Source: Rhodoplanes sp. Z2-YC6860 (GTDB lineage: Bacteria > Pseudomonadota > Alphaproteobacteria > Rhizobiales > Xanthobacteraceae). From it: 64,000 nt of DNA. Made by a program: the position numbers and the translations under genes. Where the stretch lies: assembly GCF_001579845.1 (NCBI RefSeq), contig NZ_CP007440.1:3804029-3868028 (forward strand). The letters run 5' to 3'. The notes under the pieces are model-generated. The model had not been told where the DNA came from. It made no database searches and was given only the letters and a program-made list of their open reading frames with translations. Below, one piece after another: positions 26,985 to 38,141 of this stretch (position 1 is its first letter; each line of letters begins with the position of its first letter).

Positions 26985-27800
26985 ATGAATACGGTCACTT
27001 CAAACCAGCCGTCCTCGAAAGGAAAAGTACTCGTCGTTATGTCGGGCGCCCATCTGCTCGAAATGCCGGACAACAAAGTCTACGCCACCGGCTACTACCT
27101 CAACGAACTCGCAACGCCACTGCGCGCCCTCATCAAAGCTGGCTACACACCGGTATTCGCGAGCCCGAACGGCGACGCGCCGACGATGGACGCAAGCTCA
27201 AACCAGACCATGTTCTTCGGCAACGACAATGCGAGGCGCATGGAGACGCTCCGCTTTATCGATAGCTTCGAAGGGCTGCGTCATCCTCTCAAGCTCTCGG
27301 ATGTCGCCGGGAACACGCAAGAGTACGCGGCGGTCTTCGTACCCGGCGGTCATGCGCCGATGGTCGATCTCGTCAAAGACAAAGAGCTCGGCAAGATCCT
27401 GCTGAGCTTCCATGAAACCAAGCGTCCGACGGCGCTGATCTGTCACGGGCCGATGGCGCTCCTGTCCACGCTTCCTCAGACGGAAAAGTTCGACAAAGCC
27501 CTGAATGCCGGCGAAACGGCTTCTCTTCCGGCCTTGGCTCAGGGCTGGCCCTATGCGGGCTACAAGATTGCAGTCTTCTCGAAAGCCGAAGAAGTGCAGA
27601 TCGAGCAACCGCAACTCGGTGGCCGCGCGCCTTACTACAACGACGAAGCGCTGAAGGCCGCAGGAGCGCAAATCCAGAATGCGGAATCCTGGAAGCCGAA
27701 CGCGGTTGTGGACCGTGAAGTGATCACGGGTCAGCAGCCCTTCTCGGACACGGCTTTCGCCGACGCCCTGATCGCTCAACTGGAGAAGGCCGGCAAGTAA
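26985..27800 (+). CDS. DJ-1/PfpI-superfamily protein (Hsp31/glyoxalase III-like)
   Basis: A 271-residue class I glutamine-amidotransferase-fold protein. The nucleophile elbow is ALICHGP with Cys153 and His154, and Glu41 in LNELATP sits where the family has its third active residue. VFVPGGHAPMVDL is the usual preceding strand-turn. The length and the PGGH segment fit the Hsp31-like group, whose members convert methylglyoxal to lactate without cofactor or act as holding chaperones. An AGGAG precedes the ATG. It lies 80 bases after the SDR gene and before two tautomerases, supporting a reactive-carbonyl role, but this is inferred. Confidence 0.88.
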   Translation: MNTVTSNQPSSKGKVLVVMSGAHLLEMPDNKVYATGYYLNELATPLRALIKAGYTPVFASPNGDAPTMDASSNQTMFFGNDNARRMETLRFIDSFEGLRHPLKLSDVAGNTQEYAAVFVPGGHAPMVDLVKDKELGKILLSFHETKRPTALICHGPMALLSTLPQTEKFDKALNAGETASLPALAQGWPYAGYKIAVFSKAEEVQIEQPQLGGRAPYYNDEALKAAGAQIQNAESWKPNAVVDREVITGQQPFSDTAFADALIAQLEKAGK

Positions 27801-27877
27801 CGCCGGCCGTGAGGAAGGCGTGGGGCTGCTTCGGCAGCTCCAGCCCTCGGCGCCAACTCTTTCCTTGGGATACTCCC

Positions 27878-28273
27878 ATGCCTTACCTGCAACTCGATGT
27901 GAACGACCACTATTCGCCCGACGACAAGCGACGGCTCGCCAGAAGAATGAGCGAGACCTACGCGGAGATGATGTCGGTCGATATCCGTCGCATCAGCGTC
28001 GCCATCCGCGAGTTGGGCGAGGGCGGCGTCTGGCGGATCACCGAGGCCGGGACCGAACCCGTGCCGGTGTCCGTCATGATGCTCGACATCCGGCAAGGCC
28101 GTTCGGCCGAGCAACGCATGGCGGTCGCGAAAGCGCTCTGCGCCCATGCCATCGAAATTCTGGGCCTTCGTGAAGACAGGCTCAACGTCGAGTTCACGCA
28201 GCACAGCGGCGACGAGATGTATCACCCGACCTTGGGCGGCTACAGCCCGGAGTGGCGGCCGGACGAGGTATAG
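27878..28273 (+). CDS. Tautomerase-superfamily protein (4-OT-like), 131 residues
   Basis: A 131-residue protein that starts MPYLQLDV, so after removal of Met the catalytic N-terminal Pro of the tautomerase superfamily would be exposed. It is about twice the length of a 4-oxalocrotonate tautomerase monomer: two beta-alpha-beta units are visible, one at the start and another from about residue 68 (VSVMMLDIRQGRSAEQRMAV). An Arg in this region could bind substrate carboxylate. Fused-type tautomerases include malonate semialdehyde decarboxylase and cis-CaaD. It lies 77 bases after the DJ-1-like gene. Confidence 0.82.
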   Translation: MPYLQLDVNDHYSPDDKRRLARRMSETYAEMMSVDIRRISVAIRELGEGGVWRITEAGTEPVPVSVMMLDIRQGRSAEQRMAVAKALCAHAIEILGLREDRLNVEFTQHSGDEMYHPTLGGYSPEWRPDEV

Positions 28274-28305
28274 CCACGCAACAAAGCGAAAACAGGAGAA
28301 GAGAT

Positions 28306-28686
28306 ATGCCGCTCGTTCGTATTGATGTTCGCAAAGGCAAAGATGCCGCCTACCGTCAAGAAATCGCACGCGTCGTCTATGAGGCGATGATTGGCGTTGG
28401 CGTTCCGCAAAACGATCGGTTTCAGATCATCGCCGAACACGATGCCAGCAACTTCATCTACGATCCGACTTACCTCGGAATCGAGCGCACCGACGATCTT
28501 GTTATCATCCAGATTACGTGGAACGAAGGTCGCACGGTTGAGCAGAAAAAGACGCTCTACAGGGCGATTGCCGAGGGATTGGCAAAGTCGCCCGGAATTC
28601 GCATGGAAGACGTGTTCATCAATGTCGTGGAAGTCAAAAAAGAGAATTGGTCGTTCGGTAAAGGCATTGCGCAGTACGCGGCTTGA
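28306..28686 (+). CDS. Tautomerase-superfamily protein (MSAD-like), 126 residues
   Basis: A 126-residue tautomerase homologue starting MPLVRIDVRKGKD with the N-terminal catalytic Pro. The second half (VIIQITWNEGRTVEQKKTLY, then EDVFINVVEVKKENWSFGKG) resembles malonate-semialdehyde-decarboxylase-like proteins, and the ENWSFG end is typical of them. AGGAGAAGAG precedes the ATG at 28306. It is not a recent duplicate of the neighbouring tautomerase: the two share the fold pattern but little sequence. It is the last gene of the operon and converges on the radical SAM gene. Confidence 0.87.
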   Translation: MPLVRIDVRKGKDAAYRQEIARVVYEAMIGVGVPQNDRFQIIAEHDASNFIYDPTYLGIERTDDLVIIQITWNEGRTVEQKKTLYRAIAEGLAKSPGIRMEDVFINVVEVKKENWSFGKGIAQYAA

Positions 28687-28770
28687 ATCCCGCGCACTAC
28701 TGCGCCGCCTGACTTGAGCGCTGCACGCCATCGGGCAATTCGCGCCCATTCGGCAATGTTGCTTCCTTGG

Positions 28771-30576
28771 CTAAGACGCGGGCTTGGTCGCCATCGTCAA
28801 TTCGGCGACCTTCCGGACATGAGCCACCGCCTCGCGGGCTCCCGTGGTCCTGGTGAGCAGGTCGAGGGTTGCTTCGTCGTCGTCGTGGACGGGCGTGAGC
28901 GCCTTGTCGAAATAACGTTCGGACTTGGAATCGCACACGATCGCGATCTTGCACCCGATGAGCCGCAAGATCGTGCCGGCGATCACGGCATGTTTGGCCA
29001 GCGTTCCCCACACATAAGGAATCCAGAATGCAACGCCAGCCACATGCGGCAGGCCGGGGCGGCGCTCTGAGGGCGTTTTCAGACGCAGGACGCCGCCTTG
29101 GAGCGGATGGACATTCTCAAGCGGCACGGTGGTCGCGAAATTGACGAGCAGCTTGATCAGGCTGTTGACCGGCACCCCGGTTGCAAAGGCGCGGCGCAGC
29201 AGCGTCTTCATGTGCGCCGGCGAGTAATAGAGCGACCACGCTTCGCGATAGATCGCCTCCCATTGCTCCTGGCTCATTCGGCTGTGGGCGGTGCAGACGT
29301 GCTCAACATCATATTTGTTGAGGTCTGCGTCCATCGCGACCCCCGCTTTCCAAAGCTTCTGGTGATCTTCCGAGCCCGGCAGTGGCGTCAGGCAGAAAAA
29401 CTCGACGATATCGACGGGCAACTCGTCCTGAATGATCGCGATGTCGCGGCGGATGGTCGCCGGGGTGTCCGCCGGAAAGCCAAGGATGTATCCGGCGAGC
29501 GTGATGATGCCCTGCGCCTTCCAGGCCAAAAGCATCGCACGATATTCGGTGATTTTGTTCTGACGCTTCTTGGCTGCGGCGAGGTTGTCCGGATTGACGT
29601 TTTCCAGGCCGATGAAAACGCGCGTCACGCCGGCGCGATGCGCCTTCTCGATAAAGTTCGGGATCTTGTGACAAAGCGTGTCGACCTGGATCATCAAGCC
29701 GAGCGGAATCCGGTGCACCTCGCGCAATTCGATCAAGCGATCGAAAATCGATTCCCATTCCTTGTTGCGCGCGAAGTTGTCATCCGTGATGAAGAACTTG
29801 TGGACCCCTTGCGCCCAGTTGAGCCGAACCAGATGCTCCACATCATCGGCCGTGCGGAAGCGCGACTTGCGCCCCTGCACGTTGATGATCGTGCAGAACG
29901 AACACTGGTAGGGGCAGCCGCGGCCTGCGTCGAAACTCGTGCTCAGCCCGAGCGTCCGCTCGACATGGACTTTGGGCAGGAAGGGCGCCGGCTGGCCTTC
30001 CATACCCGGAAGGTCCTTCATGAAATTATACAACGGCGCGAGCCGGCCGTTCGCGGCGTCGATCAGCACCGTTTCGAGCCGTCCTTCAGCCTCACCCGCA
30101 AACATCGAAATGCCCATGTCGCGGCAGGCATCGAGTTCGACAGCGCGACCGTCCAGCATCGACAAGCAGCCGGACACATGGAATCCGCCAATGGCAACCT
30201 GGACACCGGCATTCCGAAACGGCCGAGCAATGTCCAAAGCCCGGGGGTACTGATTTGACTGGACGCCAATCAGGGCAACGAGGCCGAACCGGGAATGCTG
30301 CTCGAGGCGCGCGACAAGCGCAGGCACGTCAACATATGTGTTCGTTTCGTCGATGACCGTGACATCGATGACAACGTCGGATCCGAGCACGCTTCGCTCG
30401 GCGCAATCCGCCGCAATGCCATACACCGCAGCCAGCGAATTTGACGGGATCATCGCCCGCCACCAGCGGATCACGTAGCCATCGTCGTCGTAGTGTGAAG
30501 GCTTGATCAGGACAAGTTGGAAGCGCCGCTGGGCTGCTGCGGCAATCGTGTGGACGTCGACCATTCCACCATTCAT
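28771..30576 (-). CDS. B12-binding-domain radical SAM protein
   Basis: A 601-residue protein. Residues 20-180 form a cobalamin-binding Rossmann-type domain (ALIGVQSNQYPRALDIA, then VAIGGFHVSG). The radical SAM iron-sulfur site is CPYQCSFC with Cys221, Cys225 and Cys228, followed by a TIM-barrel part to about residue 470. The remaining 130 residues include a hydrophobic segment near 540-560 that could touch the membrane. The layout resembles class B methylases such as those acting on hopanoids or bacteriochlorophyll, but no partner gene gives the substrate. It stands alone, with Met5 as another possible start. Confidence 0.88.
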   Translation of the reverse strand: MNGGMVDVHTIAAAAQRRFQLVLIKPSHYDDDGYVIRWWRAMIPSNSLAAVYGIAADCAERSVLGSDVVIDVTVIDETNTYVDVPALVARLEQHSRFGLVALIGVQSNQYPRALDIARPFRNAGVQVAIGGFHVSGCLSMLDGRAVELDACRDMGISMFAGEAEGRLETVLIDAANGRLAPLYNFMKDLPGMEGQPAPFLPKVHVERTLGLSTSFDAGRGCPYQCSFCTIINVQGRKSRFRTADDVEHLVRLNWAQGVHKFFITDDNFARNKEWESIFDRLIELREVHRIPLGLMIQVDTLCHKIPNFIEKAHRAGVTRVFIGLENVNPDNLAAAKKRQNKITEYRAMLLAWKAQGIITLAGYILGFPADTPATIRRDIAIIQDELPVDIVEFFCLTPLPGSEDHQKLWKAGVAMDADLNKYDVEHVCTAHSRMSQEQWEAIYREAWSLYYSPAHMKTLLRRAFATGVPVNSLIKLLVNFATTVPLENVHPLQGGVLRLKTPSERRPGLPHVAGVAFWIPYVWGTLAKHAVIAGTILRLIGCKIAIVCDSKSERYFDKALTPVHDDDEATLDLLTRTTGAREAVAHVRKVAELTMATKPAS

Positions 30577-30861
30577 GCCAAGCCGACTTCCGAGTTTGCC
30601 ATTCGAGCGGTCCTCTCTGGCTTGTGTCGGAGGTGCGCCGGATCCCTTGCGTACCCTGTCAGATACCAGCCAGAGATGCCAGCTTCGATCTCAGAAAGGC
30701 ATGCTTTTGCATGTGATTTCTTTTGCAAGCGATTCCGGCTGGAGTGGACCATCGGTTCCTGCCGATTGGCCTCAGAACGGGCATTCGGCCAGTGCCAGCC
30801 TTTATGGAGCAAAACGTTCTAGGATGTTGATCAGCGCAGCGCCAAGCCGGAGCCAAGAGCC

Positions 30862-32049
30862 GTGACCCAACCCTTCGAGGGCATTCGCATCATCGACGCC
30901 ACGCATGTGCTGGCGGGGCCGTTTGCGGCCTATCAGCTCGCGCTATTGGGCGCCGATGTCATCAAGGTCGAAGACCCGAACGATCCCGACCAGAGCCGGA
31001 CCAGCGGCGGCGACCGCGCGCTGAGCCGCAACGGCATGGGGACCTACTTTCTCACCCAGGGCTCCAACAAGCGTTCGATCGCGCTCAACCTGAAAACCGA
31101 AGCCGGGCAGGAGATCTTCAAGAAGCTCATCGCGACGGCCGACATCCTGGTCGAGAACTATCGGCCTGGCGCCTTCGAGGCGCTCGGACTGGGCTACGAC
31201 GAGCTCAGCAAGATCAACCCGAAGCTGATCTATTGCTCGATCTCGGCTTTCGGCCATGGCGGGCCGCGCGGCGAGGAGACCGCCTACGACTTCGTCATCC
31301 AGGCGACGACCGGACTGATGGCGATGACCGGCACGCGCGACGTGCACCCGATCAAGTTTGGTGCGCCCGCGGTCGATTACGCCACCGGCACCATGGGCGC
31401 GTTCGCGCTCGCCAGTGCGCTGTTTCAGCGCGAGCGTACCCAGCGCGGCCAGCGTATCGATCTCGCGATGAACGACGTGGCGCTGACGCTCGCCAGTTCG
31501 CATGTCACGAGCTATCTCCGCACCGGCTCCGGGCCCAAGCCGTCCGGCAACGAGCATCCGCACGCGACCAACTGCGTCTTTGAAACCAAGGATGGCTTGC
31601 TGGCGCTCGGCGCCAGCAACATCCGCCAGCAGCGCAGGCTGTGGAGCCTGCTCGGCCATCCCGAAATGGCGAAGGACAACAACGATCAGCGCCACGACGA
31701 TCGGGCGCGCGAGATGGCGCTGCTCGGCGAGCTCCTTCGCGCCCGCACCGCTGACGAATGGGAGCGCTTCCTCGAGGACAACCATGTTCCGGCCGCGCGT
31801 GTGCGCACGCTGCCCGAAGCGCTCAAGGACCCGCAGCTTGGGACGCGTGGCTTCCTGCACAAGCATGAGAAGGTCGAGGGCATGGACGGCGACGTCACGG
31901 TGCCGGGCACACCGTTCCGGCTCGCCCACGGCGGAGGCCGCGTCACGTCACCGCCGCGGCCGGTCGGCGCCGACACCGAAGCGGTGCTGCGCGATCTGGG
32001 CTATGAGGCCGCCGCGATCGGCAAGCTGCGCGAGGCGTGTGTCATCTGA
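30862..32049 (+). CDS. CaiB/BaiF-family (class III) CoA transferase
   Basis: A 395-residue enzyme of the formyl-CoA/carnitine CoA transferase family. The N-terminus (GIRIIDATHVLAGPFAAYQL, then LGADVIKVEDP) and the SISAFGHGGPR segment are typical, and Asp in AVDYATGTMGAFALAS is the likely catalytic residue that forms the acyl anhydride. It moves CoA between carboxylic acids in degradation pathways; the substrate is not readable. The start is GTG at 30862 with GGAG upstream. It is alone on this strand, 285 bases from the divergent radical SAM gene; nothing else is seen in that gap. Confidence 0.92.
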   Translation: MTQPFEGIRIIDATHVLAGPFAAYQLALLGADVIKVEDPNDPDQSRTSGGDRALSRNGMGTYFLTQGSNKRSIALNLKTEAGQEIFKKLIATADILVENYRPGAFEALGLGYDELSKINPKLIYCSISAFGHGGPRGEETAYDFVIQATTGLMAMTGTRDVHPIKFGAPAVDYATGTMGAFALASALFQRERTQRGQRIDLAMNDVALTLASSHVTSYLRTGSGPKPSGNEHPHATNCVFETKDGLLALGASNIRQQRRLWSLLGHPEMAKDNNDQRHDDRAREMALLGELLRARTADEWERFLEDNHVPAARVRTLPEALKDPQLGTRGFLHKHEKVEGMDGDVTVPGTPFRLAHGGGRVTSPPRPVGADTEAVLRDLGYEAAAIGKLREACVI

Positions 32050-32146
32050 TCGGGGATCGCGGTCAGTTGTCATTGCATCCGTAAACAGGCCGCCGCGACC
32101 GGCGCCAGGGTGACAGCGCGATGCCGTATTTGTAAGAGCACGCGAT

Positions 32147-33421
32147 ATGATGCGGCGCGCGGTTTCCCGAACCTTCACCTGGCTTCACGAGCCAATGTCC
32201 TCCGCTTCGCGGCGGGCACTCTTTCTGTTGGTTGTCGCGCTCGCGATTGGCGCGCGGATCCCGAAAGTCTGGACCGAAGGGAGATTTTGGGCCGAAGAAG
32301 GCACAGTCTTCTTCCGGAGGGCTTGGGACCTGCCATGGTGGCAAGCGCTATTCGCGCCGCATGCGAACTATCTGAATATCGCAGGCAACGCGGCCACATT
32401 GCTGGCCGCGCATCTGACGTCATTGCGGGGAGCGCCTTACGTCACCGCCACTGTGGCCGTGCTCATCCAATGCCTTCCAGTGCTGTTGCTGGTGATGAGC
32501 CGCGACAAGTGGCTGCAAAGCCGTTGGGTCGTCTGGGCCGCAGCTCTTGTCGTCGTCCTGGCGCCGGTGCCCGAAGAGGTCTGGGCCAATTCCACGACCA
32601 GCTACAATCATCTGGCGCTGTGCGCGGCCGTAATCCTCGCGATCGAAACCCAATCCGGCGTGATGGGCGTCGTTCATGGATGCCTGCTGCTGTTGGCCGC
32701 CCTCAGCGGACCGGCGAGCTGGATCCTCGTGCCGCTTTTCGCATTGCGGGCCGTGCCCGAGCGTTCGAAGGCGCGAGCGCTGCAGGGCCTCGTGCTGCTG
32801 GCGGGAGCCATCATCCAGATCGCATTCTTCACCACTTTGGGGCAGCGGGACATCGGCACCAGCCCAAGCGTGATCGGCGCCATCGTCCTGGCGAAGCACA
32901 TCCTGGTGCCGTTCCTCGGCCATGTTCTGGCAGAAGCTCCGGTCGCCGACCTGTCCCACAGCTTTCAGACCGGCAGCGGACCGTTGTGGCCGCTCGCGCT
33001 TGTCGTCCTCATCTTCGCTGTCGCTGTCATCGCTGCAGCCACGCGCCCCAGCCAATCGCCGCTGTGGTTTCTCCTGGCCAGTGCCCTGCTTGCCGGCACA
33101 GGCTATCTCGGCGCCACCGATCGGAAGCTCGATCTGATCCACGCGTGGAGCGGGGGGCGGCATGCGTTTGCGCCGCAAGTGCTGATCGGCTTTGCCTTGC
33201 TGAGTTGGACGGTCATTCATCGCGGCCATTTGCGAATCTTGAGCGGCGTCATCCTCACATGGATCGTCGCGGTCGGCGCGTACAACTATTTCGTTCCGCC
33301 ATCGTCCATATTCGTGATCGGCCCCGATTGGCGCGAGGAGGTCAAGCATTGGCAACACGATCCGAGCTGGCCCGTGCGGATCTGGCCGGGCGGATGGACG
33401 ATCAACCTGTCCGCCAGATAA
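32147..33421 (+). CDS. Polytopic membrane protein of unknown function
   Basis: A 424-residue protein with about ten hydrophobic segments spread from residue 23 to 390. Near the N-terminus, ARIPKVWTEGRFWAEEGTVF with two acidic residues after the first helix resembles the first periplasmic loop of GT-C-type glycosyltransferases and related O-antigen/lipid-sugar enzymes. The C-terminal 40 residues are hydrophilic and Trp-rich. No clear family could be named. The gene stands between the CoA transferase and a Bug receptor, neither of which explains it. An in-frame ATG at residue 17 is another possible start. Confidence 0.75.
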   Translation: MMRRAVSRTFTWLHEPMSSASRRALFLLVVALAIGARIPKVWTEGRFWAEEGTVFFRRAWDLPWWQALFAPHANYLNIAGNAATLLAAHLTSLRGAPYVTATVAVLIQCLPVLLLVMSRDKWLQSRWVVWAAALVVVLAPVPEEVWANSTTSYNHLALCAAVILAIETQSGVMGVVHGCLLLLAALSGPASWILVPLFALRAVPERSKARALQGLVLLAGAIIQIAFFTTLGQRDIGTSPSVIGAIVLAKHILVPFLGHVLAEAPVADLSHSFQTGSGPLWPLALVVLIFAVAVIAAATRPSQSPLWFLLASALLAGTGYLGATDRKLDLIHAWSGGRHAFAPQVLIGFALLSWTVIHRGHLRILSGVILTWIVAVGAYNYFVPPSSIFVIGPDWREEVKHWQHDPSWPVRIWPGGWTINLSAR

Positions 33422-33609
33422 TCCAAATCATGGCATTTGCCGGCAATCCGGTGCATGCCGGCTGGGTTCGGCCTTTGCGCACTTGGCGAACATCCCCGCC
33501 GGCGCGCAGCCGACAAGTCCGCATCCGCGATTGACCATCTCGACGTTCCTCGTGACAATCCTCCGACGGCCGTCGCGCGAAAACAAAAGGCCGCCAGGGA
33601 GAGAAAACC

Positions 33610-34584
33610 ATGCGCCGCCTTGCGACGGCTGTTTTGCTTGGCTTGATTGGATTCGGACCGGTGCTTGCGGATGAGCCGGTCAAGATCATCGTGCCGTTTG
33701 CGGCCGGCGGACCGGTCGACACCATGGCGCGTATCCTGGCGCAGGAGATGCAAGGCCCGCTCGGCGCCACCATCGTGGTGGAGAACCGCGCCGGCGGCGG
33801 TGGCGTGATCGCGGCGGACTTCGTGTCGCGCGCGGCCCCCGACGGCAAGACGCTGCTGATGGGCAGTCAGGGCTCGCACGTCATCACCGCGGTGCTGCAG
33901 CCGCACGTCAAATACGATCCGGTGAAGTCGTTCGACGCCATCGCCATGGTCGGCGCCTCGCCGACGCTGCTGGTCGCCAATCCGCAGTTGCCGTTCAAGG
34001 ACTTCAAGGACCTCGTGGCGCTCGCAAAGACGCGCCACCTCAGCTACGCCTCGGCCGGTCCCGGCACGACGATGCATATCGCGGGCGAACTCATCAACAC
34101 CGGCGCCGGCATCAAGATCGCGCATGTGCCGTATCGCGGCGCGGCGCCCGCGCTGCCCGATCTGGTCGCCGGCCGCATCGATGTCATTCCGGCGGACCCG
34201 CCGGTGCTGCTGCCGATGGTGCAGGCCGGCCAGATCCGGCCGGTCGTGGTGCTCGGCGTGAACCGTCTCGCGTCGCTGCCGGACACGCCCACAACGGTCG
34301 AGCTCGGCTACAGCGGCATGGTGATGGAGAACTGGTACGGTCTGCTGACGCCTGCGGGGGTGCCTGCCGACATGGTCAAGAAGCTCGAAGCCGCAGCGCT
34401 CACCGCGATCAAGTCGGCGGCCGTGCAGGAGCACATGAAGAAGGGCGAGATTTCCGGCACGCTGAATTCAGCCGAGTTCGCGGCGCGCATCGCCAAGGAC
34501 GCCGCGTATTGGCGGCCGATGCTGCCGAAACTCGGCATCGTGGCCGTGGACGCACCTGCGCCGGCGGCGCAACCGGCGCGTTGA
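33610..34584 (+). CDS. Bug/TctC-family periplasmic solute-binding protein
   Basis: A 324-residue orphan receptor. A signal peptide (residues 1-20, cleavage probably after VLA) is followed by the family start PVKIIVPFAAGGPVDTMARI and the conserved NRAGGGGVIAADFV and PDGKTLLMG segments. It should bind a carboxylic acid in the periplasm; tctA and tctB partners are absent here. The family is present three times in this window. GGGAGAG precedes the ATG. The C-terminal ten residues are a short Ala/Pro tail. It converges with the dienelactone hydrolase gene 33 bases away. Confidence 0.92.
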   Translation: MRRLATAVLLGLIGFGPVLADEPVKIIVPFAAGGPVDTMARILAQEMQGPLGATIVVENRAGGGGVIAADFVSRAAPDGKTLLMGSQGSHVITAVLQPHVKYDPVKSFDAIAMVGASPTLLVANPQLPFKDFKDLVALAKTRHLSYASAGPGTTMHIAGELINTGAGIKIAHVPYRGAAPALPDLVAGRIDVIPADPPVLLPMVQAGQIRPVVVLGVNRLASLPDTPTTVELGYSGMVMENWYGLLTPAGVPADMVKKLEAAALTAIKSAAVQEHMKKGEISGTLNSAEFAARIAKDAAYWRPMLPKLGIVAVDAPAPAAQPAR

Positions 34585-34617
34585 TCGTCCTCACACTCTC
34601 GGCCGGTCGCGATCGAC

Positions 34618-35412
34618 TCAGAGCGTCTCGGTGAAGAAGTCGCGCATCAGCATGTAGGCTTTGCGGCGGTTCTTCTCGTTGAGCTCGTGGGTCATTCCGC
34701 CGATCATCATCACCTGCCAATCGACCTTCGCCTGGGTGAGCTCGTCGGCGAACGCATCCATCTTGGCTTTCGGCGTGACCGGATCGGCCGAGCCGTGGAT
34801 CGCCAGCACGCGGCCTTTGATGTTGCAGGGCGTCCCGGCAAAGGACGGATTTGGGTTGGTGATGTGGAATGTGACGATGGCGCTGAAGTCGGCGCCGCTT
34901 CGCGCATGCTCGATAAGGAATCCGGCGCCGGCGCAGTAGCCGATGGCGACCTTCTTGCGCCCATCCACGATGCCGAGCTTGTCGGCTTCTGCGAAAAGCG
35001 CGTTGAAGGCCGCGTTGCCGCAGGCGAGCGTCAAGGGAAGGTCACCGTGCATGGCGCCGACCGCGGCAGCCAGTTCCGGCCGCGCCTTGGTCTTGCCGGC
35101 GTAGCCTGCGCCGAACATGTCCGCCATCAGCACGACGTAGTCCTTGCCGGCGATCAGGCGAGCCTGCGCGATATTGTCCGCGTTGACGCCATACCAATCG
35201 GGTTGCATGAAAATGATCGGCCGCTTGGTCTGGACGCTGCTGTCGTAAACGATCATGCCTTCGAACGGCCTGCCGTTGACCTGATAGGCGACCGTCTTTT
35301 CCGTCGGTGCAGCGACAGCGGAACCGATGACGCCCAATGCGCCGCCTGTGGCGACGACTGGGACCAGGGCAGACAATTTCAGAAATTCGCGACGTTGAAC
35401 CGGGTCAATCAA
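34618..35412 (-). CDS. Dienelactone hydrolase-family protein, Tat-exported
   Basis: A 264-residue alpha/beta hydrolase. The N-terminus QRREFLKLSALVPVVATGG is a twin-arginine signal, so the folded enzyme is probably exported. The catalytic set of dienelactone hydrolases is visible: nucleophile Cys in GYCAGAGF, Asp in HGSADPVTP and His in GGMTHELN. It may hydrolyse dienelactones or other esters in the periplasm. The start is a TTG at 35412; it is well supported, because GGGGGAGG lies five bases upstream and no in-frame ATG before the signal exists. Confidence 0.88.
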   Translation of the reverse strand: MIDPVQRREFLKLSALVPVVATGGALGVIGSAVAAPTEKTVAYQVNGRPFEGMIVYDSSVQTKRPIIFMQPDWYGVNADNIAQARLIAGKDYVVLMADMFGAGYAGKTKARPELAAAVGAMHGDLPLTLACGNAAFNALFAEADKLGIVDGRKKVAIGYCAGAGFLIEHARSGADFSAIVTFHITNPNPSFAGTPCNIKGRVLAIHGSADPVTPKAKMDAFADELTQAKVDWQVMMIGGMTHELNEKNRRKAYMLMRDFFTETL

Positions 35413-35813
35413 GACATCCTCCCCCGCTGTTTGTCCGGCAATTCCAAAACGCGCGGTTCGTCCGCGCTGTTGTCCATTGGATTATAGCTGCGGGGCACAG
35501 GCGGTGGAACCGCGCCAGGACCGTTGCGCCCCCTGGACACCAGGAGGGACGCGGCAAACGGGCAAACCCCACGCCTGATCAACGGCCTCTGGCGTTATCA
35601 TCGAGCCAAAATAAAAAGGCCTCGCCGGTTAGGGCGAGGCCTTGTTCCGAGCAAGCTGTCGGGGGGAGGGGGCGCTTGCTCGTACTGCCCAGATAAGCCG
35701 CCAGCTCTGTTTCCGTTCCGGGGTGAATCGCTTTTTTTGTCGCTGAATCGCTGCGGCACTGCAAAAGAGCAATGCAGCGAACGGGCTGAACGCCACGTCG
35801 CGCGATATGCGGG
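35413..35813. other. 401-base interval without a gene
   Basis: Contains the bidirectional-looking terminator at 35612-35643. The rest shows no credible coding frame. A 7-base T tract occurs near 35734. Confidence 0.6.
35612..35643 (-). terminator. Rho-independent terminator downstream of brnA-like gene
   Basis: AAGGCCTCGCC pairs exactly with GGCGAGGCCTT around a six-base loop. On the minus strand the stem runs into TTTTTATTTT, so it ends transcription from the BrnA-like and parE genes, though it lies about 170 bases beyond the last stop. Confidence 0.85.
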
Positions 35814-36050
35814 CTACTTCCCGATCGCCTTGCGCAGCGTGTCGTTGATGCGGTCCTGCCAGCCCGGGCCGCCTTCCTGGAAATGATCGAGGATGTCGCG
35901 ATCGATGCGCAGCGACACCTGCTCCTTGGCGTTCGGCACCTTCGGCTTCGCAACCGGCAGGTCGGCGGGCTTGGTGGTGACCTTCTTGAACGCGGCTTCG
36001 GCCGCCTCGCGCGAGGTCATCGGGCCGCGGGTCGGTTTGTCGAAAGCCAT
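35814..36050 (-). CDS. BrnA-like antitoxin, orphan
   Basis: A 78-residue protein. The C-terminal part (EQVSLRIDRDILDHFQEGG followed by PGWQDRINDTLRKAIGK) is the ribbon-helix-helix signature of BrnA-type antitoxins, which bind DNA as dimers and neutralise the RelE-fold ribonuclease BrnT. No BrnT gene lies on either side, so this is either a solitary DNA-binding regulator or a remnant. It starts 18 bases after the parE stop and probably shares its transcript. Small orphan BrnA genes are common in Hyphomicrobiales. Confidence 0.82.
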   Translation of the reverse strand: MAFDKPTRGPMTSREAAEAAFKKVTTKPADLPVAKPKVPNAKEQVSLRIDRDILDHFQEGGPGWQDRINDTLRKAIGK

Positions 36051-36068
36051 CGGTCAGAACCTCGTCGA

Positions 36069-38141
<2,073 letters not shown>

